Shown piece by piece: positions 59,929-64,000 of a stretch of DNA of 64,000 bases. Source of the DNA: Oscillospiraceae bacterium (GTDB taxonomy: Bacteria; Bacillota; Clostridia; Oscillospirales; Oscillospiraceae); assembly GCA_910574635.1 (NCBI GenBank), contig CAJTCG010000016.1, positions 1-64,000 on the forward strand. Reading direction: 5' to 3'. The number at the start of each line of letters is the position of its first letter. Position 1 is the first letter of the stretch. Made by a program: the position numbers and the translations under genes. Below the pieces are notes generated by a model, which was given only the letters and a program-made list of their open reading frames with translations, did no database searches and was not told the origin of the DNA.

Positions 59929-60675
59929 TTACATTGACATGCCGCCGTCCACGGCCAGCACCTGGCCGGTGATGTAGGCGGCGTTATCGCCGGCCAGGAA
60001 CCCGACGGCCCGGGCCACGTCCTCCGGCGCGCCCAGGCGGCCCATGGGGATGCTCCCCTGGGCGGCGGAACGGGCGGACTCGGACAGGGCCGCGGTCATG
60101 TCCGTCTCGATGAAGCCCGGGGCCACGGCGTTGACCGTCACCCCCCGGGAGGCCAGCTCCTTGGCCAGGGACTTCGTCATGCCGACGATCCCCGCCTTGC
60201 TGGCGGCGTAGTTCACCTGCCCGGCGTTGCCCCGGAGGGCCACCACGGAGCTCAAATTCACGATGCGGCCATAGCGCTGTTTCAGCATCAGCCTGGAAAC
60301 GGCCTTCATGCAGAGGAAGGCCCCCTTCAAATTGGCGGCGATAACCGCGTCGAAGTCCTCCTCGCTCATGCGCATAATCAGATTGTCCCGGGTAACCCCG
60401 GCGTTGTTCACCAGAATGTCGATTCTTCCAAACACCTCAACCGCGGACTTTACCAGCGCGTCCACCTGGGCGGCGTCGGACACGTCGCACCGGACCGCCA
60501 GGGCCTTGGCCCCCAGGGCCTCCACGGCTTGGACGGTCTCCTGGGCCGCCGCCTCGTTCCCGGCGTAGCAGAGGACCACATTGGCCCCTCCCGCCGCCAG
60601 CTCCAGGCAGACGGCCCGGCCGATGCCCCGGCTTCCGCCGGTGACGACGGCGGTCTTTCCCTCGAACTTCATCAT
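59929..60675 (-). CDS. fabG: 3-oxoacyl-ACP reductase
   Basis: A 248-residue short-chain dehydrogenase: GGSRGIGRAV cofactor motif, NNAGVTRD, catalytic Ser (about 142) and Tyr/Lys in YAASKAG (about Y156, K160). It reduces 3-oxoacyl-ACP with NADPH. It overlaps fabD by 4 bp (ATGA). Confidence 0.97.
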   Translation of the reverse strand: MMKFEGKTAVVTGGSRGIGRAVCLELAAGGANVVLCYAGNEAAAQETVQAVEALGAKALAVRCDVSDAAQVDALVKSAVEVFGRIDILVNNAGVTRDNLIMRMSEEDFDAVIAANLKGAFLCMKAVSRLMLKQRYGRIVNLSSVVALRGNAGQVNYAASKAGIVGMTKSLAKELASRGVTVNAVAPGFIETDMTAALSESARSAAQGSIPMGRLGAPEDVARAVGFLAGDNAAYITGQVLAVDGGMSM

Positions 60676-61610
60676 CCGTTCTCCTTTACCAGCCCTTCCA
60701 GGGCCTCCACGTCCGCCGGGCTCTCCACGGCGTAAACCGGAAGGCCGGGAACGGTTTTCTTCACAAAGCCGCTGAGGGCCTTCCCCGGCCCGATTTCCAC
60801 CAGGGCATCCAGGCCCAGCTCCGCCATGCGGCGGATGGTGTCCTCCATAAAAACGCTGCTCTGGACCTGACGGACCAGCAGGGCGGGAATGGAATCCTCC
60901 GCCCCCTTCTCCCGGCCCAGGCAGTTGTAGAGGACGGGAATTCCGGGCGCTTCAAAGGGCACGTTCTGGAAATACCTCTCCAGCGCCTCCCCGGCGGGCT
61001 TCATCAAAGGCGTATGGAAGGGGCCGCTGACCTTCAGGGGGAGGCAGCGCTTCGCGCCCTGTTCCTTCGCCAGGGACGCGGCCTTCTCCACCGCCGCCTT
61101 GTCCCCGCCAATGACCAGCTGGCCGGGGCAGTTGTAGTTGGCAATGACCACGGTCCCCAGGTCCGCCGCCGCCTCACAGGCCTTTTGCAGCGGCTCCCGG
61201 TCCAGGCCCAGGACGGCCGTCATGGCGCTGTCATGGCCTTTCGCGGCCTCCTCCATGGCCTTCCCCCGGAAGGCCGCCAGGCGGACCGCCGTCTTTGCGT
61301 CAAACACTCCGGCGGCGTGAAGGGCGGAGTACTCCCCCAAAGAGAGGCCCGCCGCCACGGCGGGGACGATCCCCTTCTTCCGCAGCACCGCCGTCAGCCC
61401 GGCGGCGAAGGCCACCATGCAGGGCTGGGTATAGCGGGTCTGGTTCAGGACGCCCTCCGGGTCCTCAAAGCAGGTCCGCTTCAAGTCAAAGTCCACCTCC
61501 GCCTGGGCGGCGTCCAGCACCTGCCGGAAGGCGGGATAGGCCTCGTACAAATCCGCCCCCATGCCGGGGTGCTGGCTGCCCTGTCCGGCGTATAAGAAAC
61601 CGAGCTTCAT
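60672..61610 (-). CDS. fabD: Malonyl-CoA:ACP transacylase
   Basis: A 312-residue enzyme: GQGSQHPGMG, nucleophile Ser in GLSLGEYSALHAAG (about S90), His in SGPFHTPLM. It loads malonyl groups onto ACP. ATG 61610 with GGAGG is used. It overlaps the preceding NMO-type gene by 4 bp. Confidence 0.97.
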   Translation of the reverse strand: MKLGFLYAGQGSQHPGMGADLYEAYPAFRQVLDAAQAEVDFDLKRTCFEDPEGVLNQTRYTQPCMVAFAAGLTAVLRKKGIVPAVAAGLSLGEYSALHAAGVFDAKTAVRLAAFRGKAMEEAAKGHDSAMTAVLGLDREPLQKACEAAADLGTVVIANYNCPGQLVIGGDKAAVEKAASLAKEQGAKRCLPLKVSGPFHTPLMKPAGEALERYFQNVPFEAPGIPVLYNCLGREKGAEDSIPALLVRQVQSSVFMEDTIRRMAELGLDALVEIGPGKALSGFVKKTVPGLPVYAVESPADVEALEGLVKENG

Positions 61611-62695
61611 GGCGCGGTCCTCCATTCGTTTAAAATCTGGTCCATCTGCTCTTTGACCGTGGAAAGCGTGTTGACCTCCCCGGCGTTGGCCCCGCAGAAG
61701 AAGAGGCCGTTTTCCCAGTCCCCCTCCACGGCGGCAATCAGCGCCTTGGAAATGCAGTAGGGGGCGGTCTTGCAGTCACAGGCGGCAAGGCAGCGGTCGC
61801 AGCGGGTGATTTTCGGCTGCGTTCCCGCCTCCACCCGCCGGATCAGCGGGCTTCTCAGGGCCCGGCCCGGCATGCCCACGGGGCTCTGGACAATGGTGAC
61901 GTCCTCCGCCTCCGCGTCCAGCAGGGCCTGTTTATAACCGGAGCTGGCGTCGCACTCCTCCGTGGCGATGAAGCGGGTGGCAAACTGGACTCCCGCCGCG
62001 CCCTGGTCCATGTAGCGGCGCAGCTCCGCCCCGCTCTTCACGCCCCCGGCCACAAAGACCGGGATATCCCGCCCGTACTTCTCCCGGAAGGGGGCCAGGG
62101 CTTCCAGCACCTCCGCCAGCAGGGCGGACAGGGGGCGGGGCCGTCCCGCCTGGGCCTCCCGGGCCTCCTCGGGGGAAAAGCCCAGGTGTCCCCCGGCCAG
62201 GGGGCCCTCCACAACCACAAAGTCCGGGACCCGGCCATAGCGCCGGTCCCACAACTTGCAGATCAAGGCGGCGGAGCGGCCCCCGCTGACCACCGGGGCC
62301 AGGGCTGCGTCCTCGTTTCCCACCTCCGCCGCCAGGCCCGGCAGATCCTTGGGAAGTCCCGCGCCGCAGACCACCGCGTCCACCCCCGCCCGGAGGGCGG
62401 CGCGCACGCTGTCGGCGTACTGGGCGGCGGCCACCATGACATTCACCGCCACCAATCCCGCGCCTTTGGCAATCTCCTTCGCCCTGCCAATCTGCCGGAC
62501 CAGGGCCCGGAGGTTGGCCTCCCGGGGATTCGTCGAAAAATCCACTTCCCGGAAGCCGCAGAAGGCGGCGGACAGGGTGCCCATGCCCCCCAGCGCGGCC
62601 ACGGCTCCCGCCAGCCGCTCCAGGCTGACGCCGATGCCCATGCCCCCCTGGACAATGGGGAGCTCCAGGGCCTTTCCCCGGATCGTCACCGCCAT
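61607..62695 (-). CDS. Nitronate monooxygenase/FabK-related FMN protein
   Basis: A 362-residue TIM-barrel of the 2-nitropropane dioxygenase/FabK family: LPIVQGGMGIGVS, GxGLP, GGHLGFS, VFVAGGVKSG, GVQFATRFIATEECD. It has an extra Cys-rich tail (CDRCLAACDCKTAPYC). It lies between fabK and fabD, where acpP is usual, and overlaps fabK by 10 bp. It may be a second enoyl-ACP reductase or an unrelated oxidase. Confidence 0.85.
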   Translation of the reverse strand: MAVTIRGKALELPIVQGGMGIGVSLERLAGAVAALGGMGTLSAAFCGFREVDFSTNPREANLRALVRQIGRAKEIAKGAGLVAVNVMVAAAQYADSVRAALRAGVDAVVCGAGLPKDLPGLAAEVGNEDAALAPVVSGGRSAALICKLWDRRYGRVPDFVVVEGPLAGGHLGFSPEEAREAQAGRPRPLSALLAEVLEALAPFREKYGRDIPVFVAGGVKSGAELRRYMDQGAAGVQFATRFIATEECDASSGYKQALLDAEAEDVTIVQSPVGMPGRALRSPLIRRVEAGTQPKITRCDRCLAACDCKTAPYCISKALIAAVEGDWENGLFFCGANAGEVNTLSTVKEQMDQILNEWRTAP

Positions 62696-63624
62696 TCCTG
62701 GTGCACCTGTTCCAGAACGGCCTTTCCGCCGTTGTACAGCTCCTCAAAAATCTGCCGCAGGGGCCGGATTTCGTGAACCATGCCGGCCACCTGGCCCATC
62801 ATGACGCTGCCGCGCTCCACGTCGCCCTCCAGCACCGCCCGGCGGAGGCCGCCGATGGTAACGGTTTCCAGCTCTTCCAGCGTGGCGTTCCGCTTTTCCA
62901 GGGCCAGGTACTCCCGGGCCATCTTGTTTTTCAGCACCCGCACCGGCCCGCCGATGGAGCGGCCCGTGACGGTGGTGTCGCTGTCCTTGGCCTTCAGGAC
63001 CGCCTGCTTGTAGTTTTCATGAATGGGGCACTCCGGGCTTGCCAGCAGGCAGGTGCCCACCTGGACGCCAGCGGCCCCCAGGGCCAGGGCCGCCGCCATC
63101 TGCCGCCCGTCGGCGATGCCGCCGGCGGCGATGACGGGCACGTCCACCGCATCGATGACCTGGGGCACCAGGGCCATGGTGGTCATCTCCCCCACATGGC
63201 CCCCGGACTCCATGCCCTCGGCCACGAAGGCGTCCACGCCGTAGCGGCTGAGCCGCTTTGCCAGCACCGCCGCCGCCACCACGGGGATAACCTTGATTCC
63301 GGCTTCCTTCCAGGCGGGGATGAACTGGCCGGGGTTTCCCGCGCCGGTGGTGACAACCTGCACGCCCTCGTCCAGAATCACCTGGGCGATGCCGGCGGCG
63401 CAGGGGTTCATCAGCATCAGGTTCACGCCAAAGGGCTTATCGGTCAGCTCCCGAGCCCGGCGGATCTCGCTCCGCACCCGGTCCGCATCCCAGGCCCCGG
63501 TGGCAATCATGCCCAGGGCCCCGGCGTTGGAGCAGGCGGCGGCGAACTCGCCGGTGGCCACGTTGGCCATGCCGCCCTGGATAATGGGGAACTCGGTCCC
63601 CAGGATTTCGTTTAATTTTTTCAC
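62686..63624 (-). CDS. fabK: Enoyl-ACP reductase II
   Basis: A 312-residue FMN-dependent reductase: LGTEFPIIQGGMANVATGEF, AEGMESGGHVGEMTTMALV, IAAGGIADGRQMAAALALGA, GVQVGTCLLASPECP. It catalyses the last step of each elongation cycle with NADH. It follows fabH by 15 bp. Confidence 0.93.
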   Translation of the reverse strand: MKKLNEILGTEFPIIQGGMANVATGEFAAACSNAGALGMIATGAWDADRVRSEIRRARELTDKPFGVNLMLMNPCAAGIAQVILDEGVQVVTTGAGNPGQFIPAWKEAGIKVIPVVAAAVLAKRLSRYGVDAFVAEGMESGGHVGEMTTMALVPQVIDAVDVPVIAAGGIADGRQMAAALALGAAGVQVGTCLLASPECPIHENYKQAVLKAKDSDTTVTGRSIGGPVRVLKNKMAREYLALEKRNATLEELETVTIGGLRRAVLEGDVERGSVMMGQVAGMVHEIRPLRQIFEELYNGGKAVLEQVHQEWR

Positions 63625-63639
63625 AGTATGTCTCTCCCC

Positions 63640-64000
63640 TCACGCGAACTCAATCAGGCATCCTCCCCAGGTCAGGCCGCCGCCGAAGCCCACGGCCAGA
63701 ATCCGGCTGCCGGGGCCGATTTTTCCCTGCTCCCGAAGCTCGCTGAGGACCAGGGGAATGCTGGCGGCGGAGGTGTTGCCGTATTCGGCGATGTTTTTAT
63801 AATACTTCTCCGGCGGAATGCGGTATTTCCGCACCGCCAGGTCGATGATCCGGGCGTTGGCCTGGTGGAAGACGAAGAAGTCCACGTCCTCCACGGTCCG
63901 TCCCGTCTTTTTCAGCACCTGGTCCACGCACCAGGGCACCGCCTCCACGGCGAACTTGAAGACCCGGGTGCCCTCCATGGAGATGAGGCCGGGCTCCCCC
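63640..64000 (-). CDS. fabH: 3-oxoacyl-ACP synthase III, 3' part (gene continues past the window)
   Basis: The last 119 residues of a FabH condensing enzyme. The catalytic His and Asn are seen in FFVFHQANARIID and AEYGNTSAASIPLVL, ending in SRILAVGFGGGLTWGGCLIE. The start and active-site Cys lie beyond 64000. It primes the pathway from acetyl- or branched acyl-CoA. It is the leading gene visible here. Confidence 0.93.
   Translation of the reverse strand, partial: GEPGLISMEGTRVFKFAVEAVPWCVDQVLKKTGRTVEDVDFFVFHQANARIIDLAVRKYRIPPEKYYKNIAEYGNTSAASIPLVLSELREQGKIGPGSRILAVGFGGGLTWGGCLIEFA

Noticed and set aside
1-64000. tRNA, rRNA or CRISPR loci
   Set aside because: I found no cloverleaf with a T-loop consensus, no rRNA-like segment and no regular spacer array when reading the window.

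Overview
The window looks like chromosome from a GC-rich, low-redundancy Firmicute of the Oscillospiraceae type (Flavonifractor/Lawsonibacter/Oscillibacter-like gut clostridia). The evidence is strong Shine-Dalgarno sites, FabK-type fatty-acid synthesis, a CD1871A-type CXXC protein, BlaI/BlaR1 and GPH/GH36 sugar genes, and several intergenic mini-elements. This assignment is inferred from gene content, not from a marker gene.

Layout. 1-6.2 kb: an ECF sigma factor with a membrane partner and a secreted protein, a LytTR regulator, and a BlaI/BlaR1 pair with visible BlaI-type operators. 6.2-20.3 kb: GH42 beta-galactosidase, a two-domain ThyX, an SUV3-like helicase, a nucleoside hydrolase/ribokinase operon, a NifX-like protein, and an AraC regulator beside a GPH transporter/alpha-galactosidase operon. 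20.4-38.8 kb: a nested mobile island. An older element carries a large serine recombinase, two MobC-like genes, TnpW and a ParB-like gene. Its recombinase gene is split by a 12,580-bp integrative mobilizable element (about 21671-34250). That element has its own serine recombinase, MobA relaxase, DUF3847 protein, a huge SLH surface protein, a resolvase, a ParB-like protein, an XRE regulator, TnpV and an AT-rich cyclase-like cargo gene. The two recombinase pieces share a 6-bp core, and joining them at that core restores one uninterrupted 552-aa frame. 39-41.7 kb: a NagD-like phosphatase, then a gene graveyard (aldo/keto reductase, TetR and UvrA-like fragments). 41.7-53 kb: a TlpA/CXXC/4Fe-4S redox cluster, carbamate kinase, a LacI-controlled sugar ABC operon (second permease broken by a MITE) with 4-alpha-glucanotransferase, a cation/proton antiporter, an EamA exporter and an AraC regulator. 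54-57.6 kb: an AT-rich remnant of a conjugative-transposon cargo region (ParB fragment, MarR, MATE pump, frameshifted KTR protein, truncated sigma-like ORF) with repeat elements. 57.7-64 kb: a type II fatty-acid synthesis operon on the minus strand (fabH-fabK-NMO-fabD-fabG-fabF-fabZ, then a FabT-like MarR).

The least conventional signals are an array of eight palindromes sharing a GRCAA-nn-TTGYC core upstream of the MobC-like genes; related perfect palindromes embedded in the linkers of two ParB-like genes; the reversible-looking disruption of one recombinase by another element; a resolvase that appears to start at ATT behind a five-codon leader; and a duplicated XRE/TnpV end that brackets a cyclase-like cargo gene.
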